Positions 37,511-46,672 of a stretch of DNA of 64,000 bases are shown piece by piece. The DNA comes from Mycobacterium sp. URHD0025 (GTDB lineage: Bacteria > Actinomycetota > Actinomycetes > Mycobacteriales > Mycobacteriaceae): NCBI RefSeq assembly GCF_000426065.1, contig NZ_AUEQ01000012.1, forward strand, positions 1 to 64,000, read 5' to 3'. The position numbers were made by a program, and so were the translations under genes. Under the pieces are notes generated by a model. The model did not search any database. It saw only the letters and a list, made by a program, of their open reading frames with translations, and was not told the origin of the DNA. Numbering within the stretch: position 1 is the first letter of the stretch; every line of letters starts with the position of its first letter.

Positions 37511-38322
37511 GACGCCTGCAGGGAATTGTTTTCTCTCAACGACTTGGTCGCGGAGCCGGCCCGGATTCGCGGCCGCGCGTCGTGGCCTTCCACAGACAGC
37601 AGCGCATCGATGTGGCTCACCGCGTCCTGCTCCGTTCCGAGGGTCAGTTCGACGGCAGTCTTCGCCTGGAACAGCGCAATCATCGCGTGTTGTTGCCGTT
37701 CGGCTCCGAATGCGTTGAGCGCAACCGTGAGCTTCTTGTCGACGTATTCAACGGAACGCTGCAGATCCGGCGTCGATGGTCGTGCGGTCGGGTGGTCGGC
37801 TCGCTGCCTGGGCTGATCGCCCAGCTCGCTGTACCAACGGTGTCCGAGCGCGCCGACAGCGATCGAGCACACCGGGACGACCACGATGACGCAGAGCAGG
37901 CCGAGAGTGTTGTGCAGGGCAATGGCGCCGACGACGCCCAGGAGTATGAGTACGCCCAGCACGGTCAACAGGCGAACGGTCGGCGGCACTGCCTGGATCG
38001 TGCGGGACAGCTGTCTCAACGCGCGGGCGAGACCTCGAGTGATGGAGGCGATGACCCCGACGGCGGCCGTGCCGGCATCGAGAGCGATCCGCCGCACCTC
38101 GTCAGCCTGCTTGCGGGTCACGGGTGCCTTGGGCATCGACCACACGCGCTGCTCCGACGGTGACCCGGCAACCGGCTGTGCTTCACCCTGCTCCGCGTCG
38201 GCTTCCGGCCCGGGAGCTTTGGGCTCCGGCACGACGTTCGTCACATTCGCATCATCAACCACATCTGCATCATCGCGCCGGTTGCGTCCGATGCCGGTTC
38301 CGGCGCGCCGGAGAGCTGACAT
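37507..38322 (-). CDS. Membrane protein of unknown function
   Basis: The ~271-aa protein has an acidic, Pro/Ala-rich N-terminal region of about 90 residues, a hydrophobic hairpin of two helices (around VRLLTVLGVLILLGVVGAIAL and LLCVIVVVPVCSIAVGAL), and a charged helical C-terminal domain (KKLTVALNAFGAERQQHAMIALFQAKTAVELTLG). ATG 38322 was chosen; a TTG nine codons earlier (38346) has no ribosome site. Coupled to the FlgT-like gene. Family not recognised. Confidence 0.7.
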   Translation of the reverse strand: MSALRRAGTGIGRNRRDDADVVDDANVTNVVPEPKAPGPEADAEQGEAQPVAGSPSEQRVWSMPKAPVTRKQADEVRRIALDAGTAAVGVIASITRGLARALRQLSRTIQAVPPTVRLLTVLGVLILLGVVGAIALHNTLGLLCVIVVVPVCSIAVGALGHRWYSELGDQPRQRADHPTARPSTPDLQRSVEYVDKKLTVALNAFGAERQQHAMIALFQAKTAVELTLGTEQDAVSHIDALLSVEGHDARPRIRAGSATKSLRENNSLQAS

Positions 38323-38359
38323 TTCAGGGTGTTCACCGCCTGGCAAAGGTGAACAGCGA

Positions 38360-38986
38360 CTACGTCAGGTACGTCTCGTGCCCGGTCGGGAAGCCGCCGC
38401 CGTTGGTGGCGATGTGGACGTGGTCGTAGTGGTTGGCGGTGATGCCGCCGCGGTCCGACATCATTCTCGGTGCCCTACCGCGCGAGTAGATGTGCTGGCG
38501 GAAAATTACGTGGTTGACGCCGAACCGATCCGCATTGTCGAGGACGTATGTGACGATTCGGTCGCCGAGCGCCTTGCCCTCGGGAGTGGCGTAGTTCGGG
38601 ATCATCACGTCGATCGCCAGTCCGTTCGGGTGCCACTTCATGGAATCGGCGCGGACTCCGCCGATGTCGAGGATCTCGGGGAACCGTGCACTGACGGCGC
38701 GCGCCGCGAGGATGGTCTCGACCTGTAGGCCTTTTTCGGATGCCCGGCCGGCAGGCAGCGGGAACCGCATGTTGCGGCGCACGGCACGGTCAGCCCGCTC
38801 AGCGGATGCCGCCGGCGCGGCCGACGGCTGGGCTGCCGGCGCTGCCACCACCTCGGCGTGTGCGTCGTCCTTGGCGGACGGCGCTGCATCCGCGCCGACG
38901 ACGACGAGTGCGGCGGCAGGTGCGACGACCGCAGCCATGACGGCAGACCGGCGGCGCCGGTCCTTTTTCAACTGGTGTCTGCCCAC
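38360..38986 (-). CDS. Exported M15/ARB_07466-like protein, copy A
   Basis: The 208-aa protein has an N-terminal signal/anchor (RRSAVMAAVVAPAAALVVVGADA), an Ala/Pro linker and a globular domain. The globular part contains SMKWHPNGLAIDVMIPNY and ANHYDHVHIATNGGG, a His...Asp...HxH pattern like M15-type zinc peptidases and the ARB_07466-like C-terminal domain. It may act on peptidoglycan, but the zinc-peptidase reading is inference. A paralogue with the same motifs lies at 46855-47496. Start is at 38986 on the minus strand. Confidence 0.75.
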   Translation of the reverse strand: MGRHQLKKDRRRRSAVMAAVVAPAAALVVVGADAAPSAKDDAHAEVVAAPAAQPSAAPAASAERADRAVRRNMRFPLPAGRASEKGLQVETILAARAVSARFPEILDIGGVRADSMKWHPNGLAIDVMIPNYATPEGKALGDRIVTYVLDNADRFGVNHVIFRQHIYSRGRAPRMMSDRGGITANHYDHVHIATNGGGFPTGHETYLT

Positions 38987-39439
38987 GAGGACCGGACCCT
39001 ACCGACGGTTCGGCCGATTCCCGGCATCGCGAAGTTGTCTGGTTCGGCTAACGGCAACCAGATGGACACCCTTCGTCAACCTTGGTTTGACGCAGTAGAG
39101 TAACCGGCGATCTCCGGACGCCCGGGCTGCCCTCATCGAGGAACCGGCTGGTCAACAACAATCTCTGGGTTGTCCGATTCGCGAGTCCGAGAGCGTCGGG
39201 ACGTTTTCGCCGCTGTGGCGGAGGCCACCGCTTCGTTGTGATCTACGACGGCGCCGGCAAAATCTATGCCGTTTACCACACATCGCATAAATCGGGCGTT
39301 CAACGGGCGGGCGAGCGGGCTGCGCCCGTTGTCCGCCAACCGCCCGCGGAACGCCTTTGCAGGGGCTACCGTGCGAATTGTCCGCACACGAAAGACGTGC
39401 GGAATCGCTGGGCCCCAGCCTGCGGCGAGGAGATGTCGA
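38987..39439. other. Divergent intergenic region upstream of glnX
   Basis: No gene is supported in these 450 nt. Close to glnX an inverted repeat TCCGCAC (39381-39387) / GTGCGGA (39397-39403) with a 9-nt spacer is a possible operator. An open frame continues from 39266 into glnX but lacks a ribosome site and family-like sequence. Confidence 0.5.
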
Positions 39440-40747
39440 GTGCACAGCGGTGAGTTGGAGCGTCGGCGGGCGCGCACGCTCGACGAGTCCATGCTCGTCG
39501 ACCTCGACGAGCCGGACCGCCCCATCGTCGACTTTCTCCGCGCCACGCCAGGCCGGATTGCGTTGATGGCTGTCGTCCTGATCGCGGCGGTGCTGGCGGT
39601 GGGTGTGGCAGCGTCGGCCACGGTGTCCGACCGGCAGCAGCGACTGGAGGCCCTGCGGTCGCACACCGAGCCGCTGGCGGACGCCGCGCAACGCATCTAC
39701 AGCGCCTTGTCGTCGGCCAATACGACTGCGGCCACCGCGTTTCTGGCCGGAGGTGTCGAGCCGCGCAGTGTCCGCGATCGTTACGACGCCGCCATCGGGC
39801 AGGCGTCGGCAGGGCTGGTAACTGCGTCGAATGGTGTGGCCGCCAACGACATTCAGTCACTGACGCTCCTCACCGACGTCTCCAACCAGCTCGCGGTGTA
39901 CACCGGGATGATGGCGACGGCCCGTACGAGCAATCGGGACGGCCGCCCGCTCGGCGTCGCCTACCTGACCGAATCCTCCACTCTGCTGCAGCAATCGATC
40001 CTTCCGGATGCCGAGCAGTTGTACCGCAACCAGGCGGAGGCCGTCATGGCAGCGGAACGTTCGGTCAGTCCGTCGCGAGCGGTGATCGCCGGAGCGGTAC
40101 TCGGGCTGGGAATGTTGGTGCTCGCGCAGGTTTTCCTCGCCAGGCGCAGCCGCCGTCGGGTCAACCCGGGGCTGGTGTCGGCGTCGGTGTTGATGATGAT
40201 CTTGGCCGTTTGGCTGGCTGTCGCCGGATCGGTGTCGACGCAGGCGGCCAACGGTGCCCGCGTCGACGGTGGAGCACCGCTGGGTGTGGCGGTGGCCGCA
40301 CGGATCCTGGTCCAGCAGGCGCGGGCCGACGAGATTCTCGGGCTGCTCAATCGTGGGTCCGACACGGCATCCGGCATCAGGTTCGAGCAACGGACCGCAC
40401 AGGTCGCCTCGCTGCTCGCCGAGCATCCGGTCGACGGGGCCCAGGATGCGCTGAGGGGCTGGATCGGCGCCCACGACCAGATCGAGAACAAGCTCGGCAG
40501 CGGCGACTATCGCGGAGCCGTGGCGATCGCGAGAGACGATGGGGCGCAGCGCTCGACGGCCCAGTTTTCCCGATTGGACCAGGCATTGGGGGATGACATC
40601 GCGAGACTGCGCGACCTTCAGCGGACCGGCATCACGCATGCGTACGTGGCGTTGAGCGCGCTTCCGGCCGGTGCTGCGGCCATCAGTGTGCTGGCCGCGC
40701 TGGCGGTCGCGGCAGGCGTCGCGCCCAGACTGAACGAGTACCACTGA
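39440..40747 (+). CDS. glnX: GlnX-like membrane sensor protein (Rv0412c type)
   Basis: The 435-aa protein has a cytosolic N-terminus with MLVDLDEPDRPIVDFL and four hydrophobic helices (about residues 35-58, 225-245, 255-275 and 405-430) enclosing two external helical domains, as in Rv0412c. In M. smegmatis GlnX passes the amino-acid signal from lipoprotein GlnH to kinase PknG. GTG 39440 is 7 nt after AGGAG; the longer frame is unlikely. The stop overlaps the glnH ATG by one base (TGATG). Confidence 0.85.
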   Translation: MHSGELERRRARTLDESMLVDLDEPDRPIVDFLRATPGRIALMAVVLIAAVLAVGVAASATVSDRQQRLEALRSHTEPLADAAQRIYSALSSANTTAATAFLAGGVEPRSVRDRYDAAIGQASAGLVTASNGVAANDIQSLTLLTDVSNQLAVYTGMMATARTSNRDGRPLGVAYLTESSTLLQQSILPDAEQLYRNQAEAVMAAERSVSPSRAVIAGAVLGLGMLVLAQVFLARRSRRRVNPGLVSASVLMMILAVWLAVAGSVSTQAANGARVDGGAPLGVAVAARILVQQARADEILGLLNRGSDTASGIRFEQRTAQVASLLAEHPVDGAQDALRGWIGAHDQIENKLGSGDYRGAVAIARDDGAQRSTAQFSRLDQALGDDIARLRDLQRTGITHAYVALSALPAGAAAISVLAALAVAAGVAPRLNEYH

Positions 40748-41688
40748 TGCGTGCGGCTGTCGGAGGTCTCGTCCTCACAGCGGTTTTCGTGGCGGCATGT
40801 TCCGCGGCGCAACCACTCGTCGAGATTCCGGCTTCACTCACCACACTGCCGACGCCGAGCGGCGCCGCTGTGGTTCCGAACGTTCCCGGGGCCGCCGTCG
40901 AAAGCTGCGACGCCACAGCGAGTTTGCGTCCATCGACAGAACCGGGCCCGACCGTGGAGGCGATCCGGAAACGCGGTCGGCTGGTGGCGGGGATAGATCA
41001 GAGCACCAATCTGTTCAGCTTTCGCGATCCGGTGTCGGGTGAATTGCAGGGTTTCGACGTCGACATCGCGCGTGAGGTGGCCCGCGACCTGGTCGGCAGC
41101 CCGGACGCAGTCGAATTCCGCCTCCTGACGTCGCCCGAACGCATCAGCGCCCTGCAGGACAAGACGGTTGACATCGTCATCAAGGCGATGACGATCACGT
41201 GCGCCCGAGCGGAGCAGATCGCTTTCTCCACCGTCTATTTCGATGCCGGCCAACGGCTTCTGGTGCCGAGGGATTCGCCGATCCGCGGTCCGGCCGACCT
41301 GGCCGGAAAACGGGTGTGCTCGCAGGTGGCCACCACATCGCTGGCCACGGTCGCGCGAGTGGCGCCGGAGGCAACGCTGCTCGCCGTTCGGAATTGGGAC
41401 GATTGTCTGGTGGCGCTGCAACAGGGGCAGGCCGATGCCGTCAGTACCGACAACTCGATACTCGCCGGCATGGCCGTACAAGACCCGAGCCTGCAACTGG
41501 TGGGGCCCAGCCTGGAGGCCGAACCGTACGGCATCGGCGTCAACAGATCCCAAGACGATCTGGTCAGAGCAGTGAACGCGAGCCTGGAACGGATCCGCGC
41601 TGACGGCACATGGTCGTCGCTGTACCGCAAGTGGCTGGCCGTCCTCGGCCCGTCGCCGAATCCGCCGCGACCCAAGTACCGGGATTGA
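40747..41688 (+). CDS. glnH: GlnH-like amino-acid-binding lipoprotein
   Basis: The 313-aa solute-binding protein of the glutamine/aspartate class has a lipobox FVAAC with Cys18. The periplasmic-binding fold is seen in LVAGIDQSTNLFSFRDPVSGELQGFDVDIAREVA, VDIVIKAMTITCARAEQIAFSTVYF, LAGKRVCSQ and GIGVNRSQDDLVRAVNASLERI. Its homologue senses aspartate/glutamate outside the membrane and signals via GlnX to PknG. No ABC permease or ATPase gene is nearby, consistent with a sensor role. Confidence 0.9.
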   Translation: MRAAVGGLVLTAVFVAACSAAQPLVEIPASLTTLPTPSGAAVVPNVPGAAVESCDATASLRPSTEPGPTVEAIRKRGRLVAGIDQSTNLFSFRDPVSGELQGFDVDIAREVARDLVGSPDAVEFRLLTSPERISALQDKTVDIVIKAMTITCARAEQIAFSTVYFDAGQRLLVPRDSPIRGPADLAGKRVCSQVATTSLATVARVAPEATLLAVRNWDDCLVALQQGQADAVSTDNSILAGMAVQDPSLQLVGPSLEAEPYGIGVNRSQDDLVRAVNASLERIRADGTWSSLYRKWLAVLGPSPNPPRPKYRD

Positions 41689-41689
41689 C

Positions 41690-43681
41690 ATGGCGCGCGA
41701 CGACGGAACCAGGGCCGTGCTGGTCACCGAATCCTCACCGGTCAAGGTGGAGGGCACCCGGCCGCGGTTGCGGACGGGGCGCCGGCGTATCGGTGACGGT
41801 TTGGTCGAGATCCCGATCCGGGAAGACATCGAGCCGGCCAGCGCAATCCTCACCAATCCCGTTGTCGCCGAGTCGAAACGCGAATGCGGTGGCTGCGGAC
41901 AGCCGGTGGGCCGGGGGAGAGACGGCGGGCGGGGGCCCAGCGAAGGGGTATGTCCGCACTGCGGCACGCTGTTCTCGTTCTCACCGCAGCTGGACGCCGG
42001 GGAACTGGTCGCGGGCCAGTACGCGGTCCAGGGGTGTATCGCCCACGGTGGCGTTGGTTGGATCTATCTGGCGATCGATCGCAATGTCAGCGACCGCTGG
42101 GTGGTGCTCAAGGGTCTGCTCCAACCCGCGGCGCAGCAGGCCGAGGAGATCGTCGTCGCCGAACGCCAGTTCCTTGCGATGGTGAACCACCCCGGCATCG
42201 TCAAGATCTACAACTTCGTCGAACACCCGGGCTTCGACGGTCGTCCGGTCGGTTACATCGTGATGGAGTACATCGGCGGAACCACGTTGCAAGCCATTCT
42301 GGCCAAGCATCAGGAGGAGGGCGCAGCACCCGAGCAGATGATGCCCGTCGAGCAGGCACTCGGCTATCTGCTCGACGTCATGCCGGCGTTGTCCTATCTG
42401 CACTCACTCGGACTGGTCTACAACGACCTCAAGCCCGACAACATCATGCTCACCGAAGACAACGTCGAGTTGATCGACATGGGTGCGGTATCGGGTGTCG
42501 GCGACTTCGGATACATCTATGGCACCAAGGGATTTCAGGCACCCGAAATCGTCCGGACCGGTCCCACCATTGCTACCGACATCTACACGATCGGCCGCAC
42601 GCTGGCCAAGCTGACCGTTGACCTGCCCAACGATCGCTACGCCGAATCCCTGCCCTCCCGCGACGAGGTACCGCTTTTCGAACGGTACGAGTCCTTCTAC
42701 CGACTTCTCGTTCGTGCCACCAATATTCGTCCTTCGCAACGATTCTCGTCGGTCGAGGAGTTGGCCGGCCAGTGCAGGGGAGTGTTGCACGAGATCCTGG
42801 CCGAGCAGACGGGCGCACCGAGCCCTTGGACCTCCACATTGTTCAGCATGCCTCGAGCCACCTTCGGTGCCGACCTGGCGCTACGGCGCACCGACGTGTT
42901 CGCCGACGGCCGAAGGCGCAACGTCCGGCTGAGCGCACGAGACGTCGCCCATGCGCTTCCGGAACCGCTGGCGACCGAGGAAACCGGCGATGACTGGCGG
43001 GACGGCTGGGACGACGGCATTGCCGCGCTCGAGTCCGGTGATCCCGGGGCAGCGTTGCCATTTTTCGAGGGGGTGGTCGCGTTGCTCCCGGGCGAGGCGG
43101 CGCCGAAATTGGCGGCAGCGGCGGCAGCCGAACTCCAGCTCGACACCGGCCAGGTGCCGGACGGGGACCGATTGCGATCGTTGGCCGAGCGGTATTACCG
43201 AACCTTGTGGCGAACCGACCCGTCGATGGTGAACGCCGCGTTCGGTGTGGCGCGTCTGCTCGCCGGACGTGGCGACCGGCTGGGCGCCATCGCCGTGCTC
43301 GACCAGGTCCCGGTGACGTCGCGCCATCACGGTGAGGCTCAACTGACGTCGGTGGTTACGCTGCTCGACGGGCGCGCGTGCGCCGAGATCACCGAGGCCG
43401 ACCTCCGCGACGCGGCATTGCGGGTGAGCCGCCTGGCGGACGCCGAGCCGCGGGCCCTGCAGATACGCGCACTCGTGCTCGGCATAGCGCTGGATTGGCT
43501 CCGATCGGGCGGCGCCACGTCAAGCGACGACCCGATCTTCGGGCATGCATTCGACCAGTGCGGTCTTCGTATGGGCATCGAAGAGGCGCTTCGCGAACTG
43601 GCGCGGCACTCGCCGCGGCGGCGTCACCGGTACACCCTTGTCGACGTCGCGAATGCGATCCGGCCGCCCACGTGGCTCTGA
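41690..43681 (+). CDS. pknG: Serine/threonine protein kinase PknG-like, shortened
   Basis: The 663-aa protein has the PknG architecture: rubredoxin-like metal centre (C66-x2-C69 and C88-x2-C91), kinase domain with K141 in VVLKGLL, the atypical loop LVYNDLKPDNIML and LIDMGAV in place of DFG, then a TPR region and the family end RYTLVDVANAIRPP. Compared with the ~750-aa M. tuberculosis PknG (from memory), about 40 N-terminal residues carrying most autophosphorylated Thr sites are absent and the kinase-TPR linker/first TPR is shorter by some 50-60 residues. ATG starts 1 nt after glnH. Confidence 0.9.
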   Translation: MARDDGTRAVLVTESSPVKVEGTRPRLRTGRRRIGDGLVEIPIREDIEPASAILTNPVVAESKRECGGCGQPVGRGRDGGRGPSEGVCPHCGTLFSFSPQLDAGELVAGQYAVQGCIAHGGVGWIYLAIDRNVSDRWVVLKGLLQPAAQQAEEIVVAERQFLAMVNHPGIVKIYNFVEHPGFDGRPVGYIVMEYIGGTTLQAILAKHQEEGAAPEQMMPVEQALGYLLDVMPALSYLHSLGLVYNDLKPDNIMLTEDNVELIDMGAVSGVGDFGYIYGTKGFQAPEIVRTGPTIATDIYTIGRTLAKLTVDLPNDRYAESLPSRDEVPLFERYESFYRLLVRATNIRPSQRFSSVEELAGQCRGVLHEILAEQTGAPSPWTSTLFSMPRATFGADLALRRTDVFADGRRRNVRLSARDVAHALPEPLATEETGDDWRDGWDDGIAALESGDPGAALPFFEGVVALLPGEAAPKLAAAAAAELQLDTGQVPDGDRLRSLAERYYRTLWRTDPSMVNAAFGVARLLAGRGDRLGAIAVLDQVPVTSRHHGEAQLTSVVTLLDGRACAEITEADLRDAALRVSRLADAEPRALQIRALVLGIALDWLRSGGATSSDDPIFGHAFDQCGLRMGIEEALRELARHSPRRRHRYTLVDVANAIRPPTWL

Positions 43682-43794
43682 GCACGTCGGGCGTGAGCAC
43701 CGACAGGCTCGTCACTATTTGCTGATTCTGAATTTCCGCGCTGCGATCGGCGTAGCTTGAGCGCATCTGGCCCGCCAAGAACGGGGAGGCGACC

Positions 43795-45159
43795 ATGGCG
43801 GATGTCGATTGTTGCGTAGTGGGTGCCGGGTTCGCCGGCTTGGCTGCCGCATTGCGGCTCAAGCAGGCAGGGAGCTCGGTGGCGTTGCTCGAAGCGCGGG
43901 ACCGCGTCGGAGGACGCACCTACACCGAGGTGCTGGACGACGGGACCTGGATCGACCGCGGTGGAGCGTGGATAGGTCCGGGGCAGGACCGCATCAAAGC
44001 CTTGATGACCGAGTTCGGTGCGGCTGAGTACAAAGAGTACGTCGACGGTGACGCCATGATGATTCTCGACGGCAAACAGCACCGGTATTCGGGCACGATC
44101 CCCTGGGCGATGAGTCCGTGGGCGATCGCGAATCTCGGTGCCGGACTCCTCGAGGTGGAGTTGATGTGCAGGTCTATCCCATTCGACGCTCCCTGGGAGG
44201 CGAAGAAGGCGGTCGAGTGGGACCGGATCACGTTGGGGGAGTGGATCAATCGTCATATGCGATCCAAGCAGGCGCGGGAGATGCTCGATATGGCGTTCGC
44301 CGGCATCTACACCTCGGCGGCCTCGGAGGTGTCGTTGCTGTGGGCGCTTCACCAGATGGGGTCCGGCGGCGGGCCGGTCTTCGTCATCTCCAACAAGGAC
44401 GGCGCGCAGGACGCACGTGTGCACGGAGGTATGGCGGCCATCTACGGGCCGATGGCCGCCGAAATCGGTGACGCGCTGCATCTTTCGCTGCCGGTGCGGC
44501 TGATCACGCACGACGATCGCGGCGTGACCGTCCATGCCGACGGTATGACCGTGCGGGCGCGGCAGGCGATCATCGCCGTTCCGTTGGCCGTGGCCGGCCA
44601 GATCGCCTATGAGCCAATGCTTCCGGTGGACCGGATGTTGCTCCATCAGCGGATGCCCGGCGGCGCCGTCTTCAAGATCTCCGTTGTCTATGACACCGCG
44701 TTCTGGCGTGCCGACGGGCTGTGTGGACAGTCGGCGGCGCCCGGCAGCCCCGCCACACTGACCATCGACGCCTGCACCGACACCGGCACTCCGGGGATCA
44801 TGTGCGTCATCACCGAAGGTCCTGCGGCACGGCGGCTCGGACGTTTGGACGTTGCCGAGCGCAAGGCTGTGGTGATCGCTGAGCTGATCGATCGGTTCGG
44901 CCCCAAAGCCGCATCACCTATCAGCTATCACGAACAGAACTGGACGGTCGAGCGGTATTCGGGTGGCGGGATGATCAGTCACGCCCCGCCCGGTGTGCTG
45001 ACTGAGTTCGGGCATGCGCTGCGGGCGCCGTGTGGCCGAATCCACTGGGCCGGTACGGAGAGTTCGGCCATCATGTGCGGCTGGATCGACGGGGCGGTCC
45101 GGTCTGGCGAACGTGCTGCTGCGGAGGTGATGGCGGCTGACAGTGTGGTGCCGGCATGA
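43795..45159 (+). CDS. Flavin monoamine oxidase family protein
   Basis: The 454-aa enzyme has the FAD-binding CVVGAGFAGLAAALRL at the N-terminus with EARDRVGGRTYT, IDRGGAWIGPGQDRI as the MAO family motif, and IHWAGTE...GWIDGAVRSGERAA at the C-terminus. The Cys that binds FAD covalently in human MAO is replaced (YSGGGMIS), so FAD should be non-covalent. It would oxidise an amine to imine with H2O2 release. GGGGAGG precedes the ATG at 43795. It has its own 110-nt upstream region with TAGCTT near 43752. Confidence 0.9.
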   Translation: MADVDCCVVGAGFAGLAAALRLKQAGSSVALLEARDRVGGRTYTEVLDDGTWIDRGGAWIGPGQDRIKALMTEFGAAEYKEYVDGDAMMILDGKQHRYSGTIPWAMSPWAIANLGAGLLEVELMCRSIPFDAPWEAKKAVEWDRITLGEWINRHMRSKQAREMLDMAFAGIYTSAASEVSLLWALHQMGSGGGPVFVISNKDGAQDARVHGGMAAIYGPMAAEIGDALHLSLPVRLITHDDRGVTVHADGMTVRARQAIIAVPLAVAGQIAYEPMLPVDRMLLHQRMPGGAVFKISVVYDTAFWRADGLCGQSAAPGSPATLTIDACTDTGTPGIMCVITEGPAARRLGRLDVAERKAVVIAELIDRFGPKAASPISYHEQNWTVERYSGGGMISHAPPGVLTEFGHALRAPCGRIHWAGTESSAIMCGWIDGAVRSGERAAAEVMAADSVVPA

Positions 45160-45164
45160 CCGGC

Positions 45165-45335
45165 TCAACCGTCGGAACTGCGCGCCTCGGCCCCCGTCTG
45201 CCCGCTGTCGAAATCGTCGTCTGAGGACGCCCGTCCCACATAGCTGCCGTCGGAATCGCGGCCGGCACGCGATGTGGCCACATGGCTGTCTTGCTCGACA
45301 TCGGACTCGCGTTCATCCGAATTCGGATGGCTCAT
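45165..45335 (-). CDS. Small acidic Ser/Asp-rich protein
   Basis: The 56-aa product starts MSHPNSDERESDVEQDSHVA and is dominated by Ser, Asp, Glu and Gly, with no hydrophobic core, so it is probably disordered. An AGAGAGG ribosome site lies 8 nt before the ATG, and the stop is 5 nt from the convergent amine oxidase stop. Similar short proteins occur in other mycobacteria as far as I recall, but no function is known. Confidence 0.65.
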   Translation of the reverse strand: MSHPNSDERESDVEQDSHVATSRAGRDSDGSYVGRASSDDDFDSGQTGAEARSSDG

Positions 45336-45415
45336 CAGAGGGCCTCTCTGTTGGTGGTATCCCGATCACCTTCAGAGTTGCCACCGCAGCTCGGGTCAAA
45401 CACCAGCGGGAAACG

Positions 45416-46054
45416 CTAGTCGCTGCTGTGGGTGACGCCGCGCACCACGGCGACACAGAGGTCGGCGCACTCGGCCGCCAGTTCCTCGGTGGTCTCGGTC
45501 GGGTCGGCCAGCCAGGCTTCGATGATCTGATTGACCCCACCGACCATGAACTGTGCGCCGCGGCGCAACTGGGGAAGGCTCGGTGTCGCGGAAGGCAGGA
45601 CATCCGGCGCGTGCTGGACGATCAGGCCGGTGATCATGTCCAAGATGTGGGTGCGGTGTTCTGTCAGGCCGGGGACGCTGCTGACATCGCCGGTCGCGAT
45701 GCGGTGGATGTGCGGGTCAGCCGCGATGATGTCGAGAAACGTGGTGAGTGCTGATCGCAGTTTGTCGGTCAAGGTGCCCGGATGGCCGACGCCGGCGTTG
45801 ACCAAGGCGGTGAGCAACTCGTCCCGCACATCGTCGGAGATGGCGAACAGCAATGCGTCTCGGCTGGGGAACTGCTCGTAGAAGTACCGCGACGTCAGTC
45901 CGGCGGCGGTGCAGACGGCGCGGACGGTCACCTCGGTGATACCGGATTCGCCCCAGATCTGACGTCCGGCGGCGAGCAGTTTGCTCCGTCGTTCGGTGCG
46001 GCGGTCGGCCGCGCTCATGCCGCCGTAGCCACGCACAACCTGTACGCGCTTCAT
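45416..46054 (-). CDS. TetR-family transcriptional regulator
   Basis: The 212-aa protein has the TetR helix-turn-helix GITEVTVRAVCTAAGLTSRYFYEQFPSRDALLFAI and a helical ligand domain. ATG 46054 lies 7 nt after TAGGGT (minus strand, 46067-46062), predicting a leaderless transcript; the in-frame GTG at 46063 would be inside the -10. The -35 position coincides with a palindrome at 46085-46100, which argues for autorepression. Its other targets are unknown; the amine oxidase and small acidic gene are nearby. Confidence 0.9.
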   Translation of the reverse strand: MKRVQVVRGYGGMSAADRRTERRSKLLAAGRQIWGESGITEVTVRAVCTAAGLTSRYFYEQFPSRDALLFAISDDVRDELLTALVNAGVGHPGTLTDKLRSALTTFLDIIAADPHIHRIATGDVSSVPGLTEHRTHILDMITGLIVQHAPDVLPSATPSLPQLRRGAQFMVGGVNQIIEAWLADPTETTEELAAECADLCVAVVRGVTHSSD

Positions 46055-46084
46055 TGACAGCACCCTACCCGCCGCTCAAATTCT

Positions 46085-46100
46085 GACTACATACGTAGTC
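46085..46100. promoter_or_regulatory. Palindromic operator overlapping the tetR -35
   Basis: GACTAC-ATAC-GTAGTC has perfect 6-bp arms. It sits 17 bp upstream of the TAGGGT -10 of the leftward tetR gene, so one arm is at the -35 position. This is the geometry of TetR autorepression. Confidence 0.7.
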
Positions 46101-46267
46101 GGCCAGGCTGGTCGGGCCGCCCCAGGAGTTGACGGATGAACACCCCGGCGCGCCATCCCGAACTTGCATTGCAGCACAACATCATCGGTGACACCACGCC
46201 ACGATCGGCGAGTCCGCCGCACACGTGGACAGCGTCGCGTAGCGGACCCGCCGACCGCAAAACGGGG

Positions 46268-46672
46268 CTAAATCCGGACGAATACTCCTGCTTGTGCATC
46301 CCACACACCCCAGGCGCCGAGATCGGGATTCCAGAACACCGGCAACCCGGCTGCCCAGTCAGGCAGCGGCGGCGCGGGCGGCGCGCCCATCGGCGGCATG
46401 ACCGGCATCAATACCCATGGAGGCGGCGCCGCGAACGAAATGCGGTCCTGCGGCATAGGGCCGCCGTGCCCCGGAGGTGGGAGGAAGCCCTGCCCGGGTG
46501 GCAGCGGGTTGCCGGGCACACCGACATTCACGCCAGGCCCTGGCACGGGTGGCATCGGTGGCGGAAACGGCCCGGGCGGGTCGGCTTGGGCCATGCCCGC
46601 CCCCATACCGGCACCTGCGAGCAGCAAAGCGGCCGTCGTAGCGGCTTTGGCCGCGGCATTCTTGATCGTCAT
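46268..46672 (-). CDS. Proline-rich exported protein
   Basis: The 134-aa product has a signal peptide (MTIKNAAAKAATTAALLLAG, cleavage likely after MAQA) followed by a Pro/Gly/Met-rich chain and a C-terminal W-rich tail (VFWNPDLGAWGVWDAQAGVF). GAGGAG lies before the ATG at 46672. Length and composition fit small secreted mycobacterial antigens; no enzymatic motif is present. The 46101-46267 stretch beside it shows nothing else. Confidence 0.75.
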   Translation of the reverse strand: MTIKNAAAKAATTAALLLAGAGMGAGMAQADPPGPFPPPMPPVPGPGVNVGVPGNPLPPGQGFLPPPGHGGPMPQDRISFAAPPPWVLMPVMPPMGAPPAPPLPDWAAGLPVFWNPDLGAWGVWDAQAGVFVRI

